A stretch of DNA of 11,491 bases from NCBI GenBank assembly GCA_040753915.1, contig JBFMDN010000108.1:1-11491 (forward strand). The letters are read 5' to 3'. This document shows positions 1 through 7,106 of the stretch, in pieces. Position 1 is the stretch's first letter; each line of letters starts with the position of its first letter. The notes beneath the pieces are model-generated. The model saw nothing but the letters and a program-made list of their open reading frames with translations, searched no databases and was not told where the DNA came from. This DNA is from JBFMDN01 sp040753915. GTDB taxonomy: Bacteria > Desulfobacterota > Desulfomonilia > Desulfomonilales > Desulfomonilaceae. Made by a program: the position numbers and the translations under genes.

Positions 1-95
1 ACTTCGTGGATGACATCACGTGATTTCAGTCCGTTGACTTAACAAGGACCCCGTCACCCCGGCGAAAGCCGGGGTCCATAACATATTGGAAGGAC
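1..95. repeat. Left copy of 95-bp terminal direct repeat
   Basis: The first 95 bases are identical, base for base, to the last 95 bases of the window (11397-11491). Identity cannot be followed further because the window ends. The copy contains a 10-bp palindrome (ATCACGTGAT, 15-24) and the first of two hairpin repeats (53-77). An exact overlap of this kind is expected at the ends of an unclosed circular assembly, or where an assembler stopped at a repeat. The genes inside are chromosomal in character, which favours the second reading. Confidence 0.95.
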
Positions 96-121
96 TGGAT
101 TCCGGCTTTCGCCGGAATGAC
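53..121. repeat. Pair of inverted GAAA-loop hairpin repeats
   Basis: Two 25-bp copies of one repeat face each other, at 53-77 and 97-121, separated by 19 bp. Each is itself a hairpin with a GAAA loop when read on the appropriate strand: CCCCGGC-GAAA-GCCGGGG in the first and TTCCGGC-GAAA-GCCGGAA in the second. The outer CC/GG pairs of one become TT/AA in the other, so pairing is kept although the bases change. This motif belongs to a type of dispersed repeat common in proteobacterial and environmental genomes (general knowledge, not searched here). The region between this pair and guaA (122-278) shows only a small TAGGGG-TG-CCCCTA hairpin at 165-178 and no gene or clear terminator. Confidence 0.85.
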
Positions 122-278
122 GAACAAGTGGCCGTTCCACTTCTAACTTAACACCTATGCCCACTAGGGGTGCCCCTACGTCGTGGCAGATTCCGTGACC
201 GTATTTAGGAAACGGGCCACTTAGGATGCGGATCACTTCGATCGGCCATCCGGGGACCGGCGCTCGTTCTCACTCCCA

Positions 279-1823
279 CTATTCCCATTCGATGGTGCTG
301 GGTGGCTTCGATGAGATATCGTACACAACGCGATTGATTCCTCGAACCTCATTGATAATTCTATTTGAGATGACCGCGAGCACGTCCGGTGGAATGCGGA
401 ACCAGTCTGCTGTCATGCCGTCTTGAGCTTCGACCGCTCTCAGAGCGGCCACGTGCTCGTAGGTCCTGCCGTCTCCCATTACGCCGACCGATCGAACAGG
501 CAAGAGCACGACAAAGGCTTGCCATATGTCCCGATACAGCCCGGCCTTTCGGATTTCTTCTATTGCGATTGCGTCCGCGTCTTGCAGTAATTTGACCCTA
601 TCGGGAGTGACTTCACCGAGCACGCGCACCGCGAGCCCGGGACCGGGGAAGGGATGACGCCAAATCAGTGGCTCAGGAAGCCCGAGCTCTGCTCCGAGAA
701 TCCTGACTTCGTCCTTGAACAACTCCCTGAGGGGCTCGAGCAACTTCAGTCGCATTCGATCCGGAAGCCCCCCCACGTTATGATGGCTCTTTATCGTGAC
801 CGACGGACCACCTTTGAACGAAACACTTTCTATAACGTCTGGATACAGTGTCCCCTGCGCGAGGAATTCCACGCGGGGAAACCTGCCTGCCTCTTCTTCA
901 AACACCCGAATGAATTCTTCCCCTATTGCTTTTCTCTTGAGCTCGGGGTCGGTCACACCTCTGAGGCGGCCAAAGAATCTCTCTGAGGCGTCTACGTAGT
1001 CCAACGGAATGCCAAGGGCCTCCTCAAAAGTCAGGCGGACTTCTTCCGCTTCACCTTTTCGCAAAAGCCCGTTGTCCACGAAGATTGGATGGAGCTGGGA
1101 CCCGATGGCCTTGTGCAGCAACGCCACCATCACTGAGGAATCCACGCCCCCGGACAATGCTGCTACGACGTGCGCGTGGCCAACGCGTTCCCGAACCTGA
1201 TGCGTAGTGGTTTCGATAAACGAGGCCATGGACCACTCAGGCTTCAGTCTCGCAATACGGAACAAGAAGTTCCGGATGATCAGCATGCCATCCGGAGTAT
1301 GAACAACCTCAGGGTGAAATTGGACTCCGGTAACGCGCTCGTCCAGGCTTTCAACTGCGGCAAAATCGGTCTCTTCCGTACCTCCTGTGGCCCTGAAGCC
1401 CTCGGGCAGCCGGATCACCTTATCTCCATGGCTCATCCAGACGAGGGCTCCCGGGCTCATCCCCTTCAGGAGCACCGAATCGTTCTCGACCGTCTTCAAG
1501 AACGTCCGCCCGTACTCTCTCTGTCGCGCGGGTTCTACGGTTCCACCGAGAGCGTGCACGATGGCTTGGAGTCCGTAGCATATTCCAAGCACGGGTATGC
1601 CCAGATCCAGGATAGCCCGATCCAACTGGGGAGCACCGTTGTCATATATGCTGGCAGGCCCCCCGGAAAGGATTATGGCTGCGGGCATCTGCCGCTGGAC
1701 TGCGTCCATGGCCCTGTCGAACGGGTGAATCTCGCTGTAGACTCGATTCTCTCGCACCCGTCTCGCTATGAGCTGCGTGTACTGAGATCCGAAATCGAGG
1801 ATGAGAACGTACTGTTGGGTCAC
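279..1823 (-). CDS. guaA: GMP synthase (glutamine-hydrolysing)
   Basis: Converts XMP to GMP using ATP and glutamine, the last step of guanine nucleotide synthesis in the cytoplasm. The 514 residues match the usual 510-525. Residues 1-195 form the class I glutamine amidotransferase domain, with the nucleophile Cys82 in GICYGLQ and His170/Glu172 in QFHPEV completing the triad. Residues 200-390 form the ATP pyrophosphatase domain with the P-loop SGGVDSS at 224-230. The remainder is the dimerisation domain, with GDGRTYEH near 450 and the typical ending KPPSTIEWE. The gene looks intact. The start is GTG, supported by GGAGGT nine bases upstream. It is the last gene of the minus-strand series and is separated from its upstream neighbour by a terminator at 1969-1995, so it is probably transcribed on its own. 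No purine-riboswitch motif was seen in the leader. Confidence 0.97.
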   Translation of the reverse strand: MTQQYVLILDFGSQYTQLIARRVRENRVYSEIHPFDRAMDAVQRQMPAAIILSGGPASIYDNGAPQLDRAILDLGIPVLGICYGLQAIVHALGGTVEPARQREYGRTFLKTVENDSVLLKGMSPGALVWMSHGDKVIRLPEGFRATGGTEETDFAAVESLDERVTGVQFHPEVVHTPDGMLIIRNFLFRIARLKPEWSMASFIETTTHQVRERVGHAHVVAALSGGVDSSVMVALLHKAIGSQLHPIFVDNGLLRKGEAEEVRLTFEEALGIPLDYVDASERFFGRLRGVTDPELKRKAIGEEFIRVFEEEAGRFPRVEFLAQGTLYPDVIESVSFKGGPSVTIKSHHNVGGLPDRMRLKLLEPLRELFKDEVRILGAELGLPEPLIWRHPFPGPGLAVRVLGEVTPDRVKLLQDADAIAIEEIRKAGLYRDIWQAFVVLLPVRSVGVMGDGRTYEHVAALRAVEAQDGMTADWFRIPPDVLAVISNRIINEVRGINRVVYDISSKPPSTIEWE

Positions 1824-1832
1824 TCCGAGACT

Positions 1833-1838
1833 ACCTCC
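1833..1838 (-). promoter_or_regulatory. Ribosome binding site deciding the guaA GTG start
   Basis: GGAGGT on the minus strand lies nine bases before the GTG at 1823, and the protein from this GTG begins with the conserved YVLILDFGSQY segment. Just upstream, 1846-1861 can fold as GCGAC-AGGAAA-GTCGC, a small leader hairpin of unknown significance. Confidence 0.75.
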
Positions 1839-1968
1839 GCGTTCAGCGACTTTCCTGTCGCCTGTCTCCTGGGTATTTGCCTCGCCCAGCCAAATTGCTT
1901 GCCGTGGCCAACCGGACTGTAGTTGTATGCCATTAAGGACGCTGGGGAGCTTTGCATCGAGAAATAAA

Positions 1969-1995
1969 AAAAGACCGGGTACAGCCCGGTCTTTT
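1969..1995 (-). terminator. Rho-independent terminator after the exported-protein gene
   Basis: An 11-bp perfect stem (AAAAGACCGGG with CCCGGTCTTTT) and a 5-base loop start 30 bp after the stop codon of the 2026-2484 gene. Read on the minus strand, the stem is followed by a T-rich run, the classic intrinsic terminator form. It isolates the exported-protein gene from guaA. Confidence 0.92.
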
Positions 1996-2025
1996 CTATC
2001 CTTTCAGGTGGAATGTTCTTCCGAA

Positions 2026-2484
2026 TTACTTCACCACCTGCTTTTTCTCCATGGTGTAGGATGCGCCAGGCTTTACGCAGGGATTGCAGCCAGGGGAAAC
2101 CATTGAGAATTTCTCGTAGTTGCTGACCAGCTTGGAGTTTGGCGGCAATGCGGGGGGAGCGCCCCAGGCAACGGGACCACCATACGCGGGAGCCACACAC
2201 TTCGGAGGATGAACCTCAACCTTCATCGTGCAGGTTGTGCCCTTCCAAACTCCCCAGGGACGGAATCCGCCCGTGTACTGCTCGCAGCTAAAAGGCATCA
2301 GAAACGTGCTGTCCCCGCCGGGAGTTCCCGCGTTCACCTTGCTGAAGGAATAGGTCACCTTCATCGGGATCATAATCATGTCACCGTCCGCCGCAGGCAT
2401 CATCCCGATCATCTGTGCGCTTGCCAACCCTGCGGTCATGATCAGAGCCATAGCGCTGAGCACAACGATCAGTCTTTTAACCAT
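2026..2484 (-). CDS. Small exported Met-rich, Cys-containing protein, unknown function
   Basis: A 152-residue protein of no family I recognise. Residues 1-23 are a clear Sec signal peptide: a Lys-Arg start, a hydrophobic core and cleavage after ASA. The first 18 mature residues carry six methionines (25, 28, 29, 36, 38, 41). Five cysteines follow at 67, 85, 96, 133 and 136, the last two as CNPC. The middle is rich in Pro, Gly and Trp. The product is probably periplasmic or surface-exposed; a metal-binding or disulfide-stabilised role is only a guess from composition. The frame extends back to a TTG at 2490, but the ATG at 2484 has AGGAGG eight bases upstream and is the likelier start. The gene appears to be a single transcription unit with promoter candidates at 2542-2601 and its own terminator. 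Confidence 0.8.
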   Translation of the reverse strand: MVKRLIVVLSAMALIMTAGLASAQMIGMMPAADGDMIMIPMKVTYSFSKVNAGTPGGDSTFLMPFSCEQYTGGFRPWGVWKGTTCTMKVEVHPPKCVAPAYGGPVAWGAPPALPPNSKLVSNYEKFSMVSPGCNPCVKPGASYTMEKKQVVK

Positions 2485-2492
2485 ACCCAAAT

Positions 2493-2498
2493 CCTCCT
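2493..2498 (-). promoter_or_regulatory. Ribosome binding site fixing the 2484 start
   Basis: AGGAGG on the minus strand, eight bases before the ATG at 2484. It overlaps the spacing that the alternative TTG at 2490 would need, so the TTG start is rejected. Confidence 0.8.
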
Positions 2499-2541
2499 TT
2501 TATTAGGCCCCCAATGCCACGTGCACGGGACCGCATTTGGA

Positions 2542-2601
2542 ATTGTAGACAAATAACACCTGATTGCCATTTTGATTATCAGAACCACCCCGGTAAGTCA
2601 A
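2542..2601 (-). promoter_or_regulatory. Candidate sigma-70 promoters for the exported-protein gene
   Basis: On the minus strand, TTGACT (2596-2601) is followed after 15 bases by GATAAT (2575-2580); both are close to consensus but the spacing is short. A second possible -10, TACAAT, lies at 2542-2547 with no good -35. The 224 bp between this gene and the LeuC-like stop is AT-richer than the genes around it and contains T/A runs (2604-2610, 2655-2661, 2678-2684). I saw no convincing hairpin terminator for the LeuC-like gene in it. Confidence 0.45.
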
Positions 2602-2708
2602 GACTTTTTTCTCGGGATAGCCCTACCTTGCTCTGGATTACACTTGACCATACCAAAAAAATATCGCGTTTCAAACTTTTTTTTGCCACCACTCACCACC
2701 GCCCGCCA

Positions 2709-3983
2709 TCACGACCGGACAGCCCCCAAATCCCGAGGATCTGCCAAACACCCCTCCAAGGCACTCGCTGCAGCCACTGCAGGAGATGCCAGAACCACTT
2801 CACTCTCAGGATGCCCCATGCGCCCAACAAAGTTGCGATTCGTCGTCGACACGGCGCGCTCTCCTTTAGCCAGAATGCCCATATGACCACCAAGACACGG
2901 TCCACAGGTAGGCGTGGTGAACGCCCCGCCTGCCCGTATGACATCCTCTACAATCCCCTCAGAAGCCGCCTGAGCCATGATCGACGGGGTCCCAGGTATC
3001 ACAAGGAGCCTAACCCCTCGAGCCACTGTATTGCCCCTAAGAATCGACGCAGCAACGCGGAGATCTTCAATCCGGCCATTCGTGCACGAGCCAATTACTA
3101 CCTGGTCCACTTTCATGCCCTTGACCTCCGCAACAGGCCTCACATTCTCCGGCAGATATGGAAGTGCGACCACAGGCTCGAGCGTTGAGAGGTCTATGCG
3201 GTGTGTTTCCGCAAATGTAGCGTCTTCATCGGATTCGTACGTCGTATACGATCTCGAGCCGTGTGACTCCACGTACGAACGGGTTGATTCATCAAAGGGA
3301 AAGATCCCATTTTTCGCCCCGGCCTCAACGGCCATATTCGTCACCGTGAACCGATCCGCCATGGTGAGGTGTGCCACACCCTCCCCGGTAAATTCCATAG
3401 CGCGGTAAAGCGCGCCGTCCACTCCGATCTTGCCTATAACAGACAAGATCAGATCTTTTCCGCTAACCCAAGGACCAGGCCGTCCCACCAGGTCGAACCT
3501 CATTGTGGCGGGAACTTTGAACCAACACATACCGGTTAGCATCGCGGCGGCGAAATCGGTGCTCCCGACCCCGGTCGAAAACGCTGCCAGCGCGCCATAG
3601 GTACACGTGTGACTGTCCGCGCCGACAACTACCTCGCCCGGCACCACCAAACCCTTCTCCGGCAGCAGGACATGCTCGATACCCATGAGCCCTACGTCAT
3701 AAAAGTGGACTATGCCCATCTCATGCGCAAAACGTCTGGCTTCGGCCATGTTCGTGGCAGACTGGATGTCCTTGGCCGGACTGAAGTGATCAAGCACTAT
3801 GACCACCTTGTTTCGATCGAACACTCGAGTGCCACCCGCGTCACGAAAGGGTTTCAGAGCCAGAGGGAGCGTGATGTCATTGGCCAGCGCCACATCGACT
3901 CGGACTTGAATAAGCTCTCCAGGTGTCACTGCATCCACACCTGCATGGGCTGCGAGAATCTTCTCAGTGATCGTCATTCCCAT
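2709..3983 (-). CDS. 3-isopropylmalate/homoaconitate dehydratase large subunit, LeuC-type
   Basis: A 424-residue aconitase-superfamily large subunit of the short archaeal/HacA-like LeuC type (about 420 residues, against about 465 for classic bacterial LeuC). It should isomerise a malate derivative through a [4Fe-4S] cluster. Family marks are the opening GMTITEKILA, the substrate/cluster segment GADSHTCTYG (121-130), the cluster cysteines Cys300 (GSCTNGR) and Cys360/Cys363 (TCGPCLGGH), and STTNRNFVGRMG (379-390). The gene is complete. The first ATG is supported by GGA nine bases upstream. It follows rfbD by 41 bp and is probably co-transcribed with it. The small subunit (LeuD) that normally follows is missing, so the exact substrate (isopropylmalate, homoaconitate, dimethylmalate) cannot be told from context. 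The enzyme would need a small subunit encoded elsewhere. Confidence 0.93.
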   Translation of the reverse strand: MGMTITEKILAAHAGVDAVTPGELIQVRVDVALANDITLPLALKPFRDAGGTRVFDRNKVVIVLDHFSPAKDIQSATNMAEARRFAHEMGIVHFYDVGLMGIEHVLLPEKGLVVPGEVVVGADSHTCTYGALAAFSTGVGSTDFAAAMLTGMCWFKVPATMRFDLVGRPGPWVSGKDLILSVIGKIGVDGALYRAMEFTGEGVAHLTMADRFTVTNMAVEAGAKNGIFPFDESTRSYVESHGSRSYTTYESDEDATFAETHRIDLSTLEPVVALPYLPENVRPVAEVKGMKVDQVVIGSCTNGRIEDLRVAASILRGNTVARGVRLLVIPGTPSIMAQAASEGIVEDVIRAGGAFTTPTCGPCLGGHMGILAKGERAVSTTNRNFVGRMGHPESEVVLASPAVAAASALEGCLADPRDLGAVRS

Positions 3984-4024
3984 CTACAACATTCCTTTCT
4001 CACGCCTTGAATCTTCTAGCATTG

Positions 4025-4918
4025 CTATGCCGCAGGCCCGTCACTGCCGGCCGCTTCCCGTCTTATCCGCAGATACTCGTCAAGCGCGGCAGTCCAGTGC
4101 CGAGGCGTATATCCCACCAGCGCCGAAAAGCGACTGGTGTCGAGAACCGAATAGGCCGGTCTCGGCGCTGGCCTTCCCAGCTCTTCGGTGCTGATCGGTT
4201 CCACCCTGACATGGCTCAAGCCTGCGCGCTCTACAATGGCATGCGCAAACTCATACCAGGTGGTTTCACCAGAATTCGCCATGTGAAACGTGCCCCGCCC
4301 GCGCACACGACTCAAGTTCTCCAGAGCCCGAGCTACGTCGGGGGCGTAGGATGGCCGGCCACGCTGATCGTTCACCACTCTGAGAACATCCCTCGTCCGG
4401 GCACCGTTGAGGATGGCCTCGACGAAATTCTTCCCGTGGATGCCGAAGAGCCACTGGGTCCGTACAATGCAGTGGTCATCGGGAAGCGCTTCCCGCACGA
4501 AGAGCTCTCCCTGAGCTTTCGACGCGCCGTACACGCCTATCGGGCCGATCGGGTCATCTTCCCTGTGCGGTTTTTTTCCTTTCCCATCGAAAACATAATC
4601 CGTGCTCACATGGACCAGAAAGGTCCCTCTTTCGGAAGCAGCCAAAGCCAAATTGCGGGGACCGTGCGCGTTCACGCGGTATGCGTCTTCAATTCGGTCC
4701 TCACACCCATCCACGTCAGTCATCGCTGCCACGTTAATGACTACGCAAGGTTTGTACTCGTCCAGCGCTGCGGCCACGGAGTCCCTGTCGCAGATGTCCA
4801 CGTCTTCAATGTCCAAAGCCACGGTCGCAATCCCGGAATCACGGAGGTGACGGACAAGATCCATACCCAGCATACCTTTGGCCCCCACGACCATCCAAGA
4901 ATCGCATAGAACACTCAT
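4025..4918 (-). CDS. rfbD: dTDP-4-dehydrorhamnose reductase
   Basis: Catalyses the last step of dTDP-L-rhamnose synthesis, the NAD(P)H-dependent reduction of dTDP-4-dehydro-L-rhamnose, supplying rhamnose for LPS O-antigen or other surface glycans. At 297 residues it has the normal length for RfbD/RmlD. It is an extended short-chain dehydrogenase: the nucleotide-binding GAKGMLG is at 12-18, STDYVFDG at 105-112, the catalytic Tyr130 and Lys134 in YGASK, and the family segment DQRGRPSYAPDVA at 184-196. The start is an ATG with GGAG seven bases upstream. The usual partners rfbA, rfbB and rfbC are not in this window. It leads a probable two-gene unit with the LeuC-like gene and is divergent from the GNAT-type gene. 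Confidence 0.93.
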   Translation of the reverse strand: MSVLCDSWMVVGAKGMLGMDLVRHLRDSGIATVALDIEDVDICDRDSVAAALDEYKPCVVINVAAMTDVDGCEDRIEDAYRVNAHGPRNLALAASERGTFLVHVSTDYVFDGKGKKPHREDDPIGPIGVYGASKAQGELFVREALPDDHCIVRTQWLFGIHGKNFVEAILNGARTRDVLRVVNDQRGRPSYAPDVARALENLSRVRGRGTFHMANSGETTWYEFAHAIVERAGLSHVRVEPISTEELGRPAPRPAYSVLDTSRFSALVGYTPRHWTAALDEYLRIRREAAGSDGPAA

Positions 4919-4942
4919 TCAACACTCCGTCCCGATCTCCGG

Positions 4943-4971
4943 TTGAAATTGTAACTCGTTTTCCCTATGAT
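4943..4971 (+). promoter_or_regulatory. Strong sigma-70-like promoter for the GNAT-type gene
   Basis: TTGAAA, then exactly 17 bases, then TATGAT: five of six matches in both boxes with ideal spacing. It lies just upstream of the rfbD start and reads the other way, giving a plus-strand leader of about 150 bases before the GNAT-type gene at 5131. No other structure was evident in that leader. Confidence 0.65.
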
Positions 4972-4987
4972 AAAGCGAGCAAGGCTG

Positions 4988-5016
4988 AGGGTAAGCGTGC
5001 CGCATCGCAATGTCAA
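4988..5016 (-). promoter_or_regulatory. Candidate promoter for rfbD
   Basis: A perfect TTGACA -35 on the minus strand (5011-5016) is followed after 17 bases by a weak -10, TACCCT (three of six). It sits about 70 bp upstream of the rfbD start and overlaps the plus-strand leader, so the two divergent promoters would interleave. Confidence 0.35.
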
Positions 5017-5130
5017 AGGGGGCGCGGGAAGCGTCCGCCTTCGTCACTGCTGTGGAAGTGGTTCCGATCAGCCGCTCTCTCCTTCCAAGACGATAACTAT
5101 GACACCGATTGGCTCGCGAGTGCAAGAACC

Positions 5131-6348
5131 GTGATGCAGATGATTCTCAGGCCTGCCTCCCGGAACGATGTTCCGGCAATCCGGAAGATTCTGACTCCGT
5201 GGAGTGACGAGGAGCCCAGTCTTATCGACCTGATCGGCGGATTGTTCGACCAGGAGTCCAGACCGAAGCTCCTATGCACAGTTCTCGAGGCGGATAAGAG
5301 CATACTATGCTGCTCGATCTGGAGCCGAGATCAGAATGACGAGGTGCGCCTTCACGCGCTCGGATTTGCGCCAGCGGCAGTGCAGATGGGCATCGACGTC
5401 CGGTTTCTCAGGGAGGAGATCATTGAATGGGCAGAGGTTCGAGTATCACGAGTCCTCGTCCGCGTTCCCCAGTCCCTCGCCACCCCGGTGGTGCAATGCC
5501 TCCGAGCGTGCGGATTCATCTTTGAAGGAATGTCCTCGAGCTTCGTTCCGGACCGCAGACCCCGAGTCAGGCTTTGCAAGTACTTCCGGTACGGATCTCT
5601 CCCCTATTCCCGAGTCATGGACCTTCTGCACGAATTCCTCGTCTCTCTCGGCTGCGAGGTTCGATCCGAAGGAGAAGGCTTCGGCTACCGCATACGAGGA
5701 GAGTACAGGTTACCCTTCGTGTTCAGCGCGTGGCACCGCATTACCCGCAGCGGAAACGACATCATCGTGCATCCTCCGGCGAGAGTGCTGGAGATGCATG
5801 AGCTCGAGACCCTCTTTTTTCCTCTCCGTGTCGATGGACGCAATGAGAAGCCCTTATTTCTACCCCTGGAAAAGAAGCGGGCGAAGAGCCTTATTGACAT
5901 GCCCAGGGAAGATGCCGAGCAGGACAGCCTCTTCGGCAACGAGATCCTCCGACCCTACAGGCGGATCTTCGCCAACACGATTACCTATTGCTATCCCACC
6001 GCGCTCAAACGAATGCGCAGAGGGCTGCCGCTGCTGTTCTATGTGAACTCGATCGGGATCGTGGGAAGCGGCCGAGTCGAAGACTGGCATTTGGACGAGC
6101 CCAGAAACCTTTACAACAATATCGACGAGATGGGCTATTTCGATCCGGAAGATGTCAAGGAGCACGCGGCTCGGACCGGCCCTCTGGCTGGAAAAGTGCT
6201 CCTCATACGATTCCAATGGTACAGACCGTTCAAGAGGAAGGTAGCCCTCGAGCAGATCAGAAAGCTCGATGCTGGCTTCAATCCTCAGCGCACCAGAGCG
6301 CTCTCCCTTGGTCTCTTCCAGTCTATTCTGGCCCAGGGGAATCCGTAA
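5131..6348 (+). CDS. Probable GNAT acetyltransferase with PUA-like C-terminal domain
   Basis: A 405-residue two-part protein. Residues 5-140 read like a GNAT N-acetyltransferase: the opening ILRPASRNDVPAIRKIL is a typical first strand and helix, HALGFAP leads into the acyl-CoA region, and CLRACGFIFEGM is the usual final strand motif. The middle (150-265) is unassigned. Residues 270-375 resemble a PUA/EVE/ASCH-like fold, with NTITYCYPTALKRMRRG, then LLFYVNSIGIVGSGRVED, and later VLLIRFQWYRPFKRKV. Such folds bind modified bases or RNA, so the protein may modify or sense a nucleic acid or toxin-like target; this is inference. The frame starts GTG-ATG at 5131/5134 with another ATG at 5140. None has a clear Shine-Dalgarno sequence, so the start is uncertain by up to three codons. 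A near-consensus promoter is at 4943-4971. The next gene is co-directional, 134 bp away, with a 7-bp hairpin (6383-6403) between. Confidence 0.7.
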   Translation: MMQMILRPASRNDVPAIRKILTPWSDEEPSLIDLIGGLFDQESRPKLLCTVLEADKSILCCSIWSRDQNDEVRLHALGFAPAAVQMGIDVRFLREEIIEWAEVRVSRVLVRVPQSLATPVVQCLRACGFIFEGMSSSFVPDRRPRVRLCKYFRYGSLPYSRVMDLLHEFLVSLGCEVRSEGEGFGYRIRGEYRLPFVFSAWHRITRSGNDIIVHPPARVLEMHELETLFFPLRVDGRNEKPLFLPLEKKRAKSLIDMPREDAEQDSLFGNEILRPYRRIFANTITYCYPTALKRMRRGLPLLFYVNSIGIVGSGRVEDWHLDEPRNLYNNIDEMGYFDPEDVKEHAARTGPLAGKVLLIRFQWYRPFKRKVALEQIRKLDAGFNPQRTRALSLGLFQSILAQGNP

Positions 6349-6469
6349 ATCCGTCAAGAGCCAATTAGTCAATTCCCTGCCTTCTGGTGGAGGAAGCACC
6401 AGAGACAACGGGGGTTCCGCTCTGATAGATTGCCCCTTTTCGGCCCGAGAGAATGGGGTAAAGACGGGC

Positions 6470-6478
6470 AGAGGTGAT
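6470..6478 (+). promoter_or_regulatory. Ribosome binding site fixing the 6483 start
   Basis: AGAGGTGAT lies four bases before the ATG at 6483. The longer frame would start at a GTG that is part of this Shine-Dalgarno sequence, so the ATG is preferred. Confidence 0.85.
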
Positions 6479-6482
6479 CATA

Positions 6483-7025
6483 ATGCTTTATGAATACAGA
6501 GGAATCAGGCCGAGGCTCGGCAAAGACGTCTTTCTCGCTCCTGGCGTGATCGTGCTCGGCGATGTGGAAATCGGAGATCGAAGCAACCTGTGGTTCTATA
6601 CGGTTGCGCGGGGCGATGTGCACTCCATTCGAATCGGCTCCCAGGTGAACATTCAGGACCTCTGCATGCTCCACGTCACAGGGGGACGCTTTCCCCTCAC
6701 GATAGGAGATAGAGTCATCGTCGGCCACAGGGCGGTCTTACACGGCTGCACCATAGGGAACGACGTGCTGATTGGAATTGCAGCCGTTGTTCTCGATGGA
6801 GCGCGTGTGGAAGAAGGGGCCATCGTGGCCGCAGGGGCAGTAGTGCCCCCCGGTGCGGTGATACCGGCCAACACGGTTGCGGTGGGCATTCCAGCGCGGC
6901 CCACTCGGAGCCCCACCCCAGAAGAGCGCGAATTCCACACCACAAACTGCCTCAAATACCAGCGCTACGCGCATGATTTTCCCAATCTCGTAAGCCCGGT
7001 CTGGTCTAACCCCTCGGAACCATAG
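6483..7025 (+). CDS. Gamma-class carbonic anhydrase-like hexapeptide protein
   Basis: A 180-residue left-handed beta-helix protein of the gamma carbonic anhydrase (YrdA/PaaY-like) family, probably a cytoplasmic trimer binding a metal between subunits. Visible marks are ARGDVHSIRIG (42-52), VNIQDLCMLHV (55-65) and GHRAVLHGCTIG (81-92). The three expected metal ligands are present as His64, His82 and His87. Hexapeptide repeats run through GDVEIGDRSN and later turns, and the C-terminal helix begins after GIPARPTRSPTPEE. Many members of this subgroup have weak or untested carbonic anhydrase activity, so the reaction (CO2 to bicarbonate) is a family-level inference. It lies downstream of the GNAT-type gene and may share its transcript. 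After its stop, 7026-7106 holds nothing recognisable apart from a minor CGCG-flanked hairpin. Confidence 0.92.
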   Translation: MLYEYRGIRPRLGKDVFLAPGVIVLGDVEIGDRSNLWFYTVARGDVHSIRIGSQVNIQDLCMLHVTGGRFPLTIGDRVIVGHRAVLHGCTIGNDVLIGIAAVVLDGARVEEGAIVAAGAVVPPGAVIPANTVAVGIPARPTRSPTPEEREFHTTNCLKYQRYAHDFPNLVSPVWSNPSEP

Positions 7026-7106
7026 CGCGGGATTTCGCGAGCACAGGTACGTATTTGAGGGTCATCGGCAACGGGAATGGCGCTGATCATTGGCTTTGTC
7101 TCCCGG

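Noticed and set aside
54..236. 60-residue minus-strand frame with an SGESRNP-type peptide
   Set aside because: This peptide is the usual translation of the dispersed hairpin repeat and is not a gene.
1170..1922. 250-residue plus-strand frame
   Set aside because: Lies antisense over guaA, whose protein is unmistakable; composition is that of an antisense shadow and no ribosome binding site is present.
1824..1968. Purine riboswitch in front of guaA
   Set aside because: None of the conserved junction or loop sequences of the purine aptamer could be found in the leader; only a small hairpin is present.
4007..4909. 300-residue plus-strand frame
   Set aside because: Covers rfbD almost exactly on the opposite strand; rfbD has all family motifs and a Shine-Dalgarno sequence.
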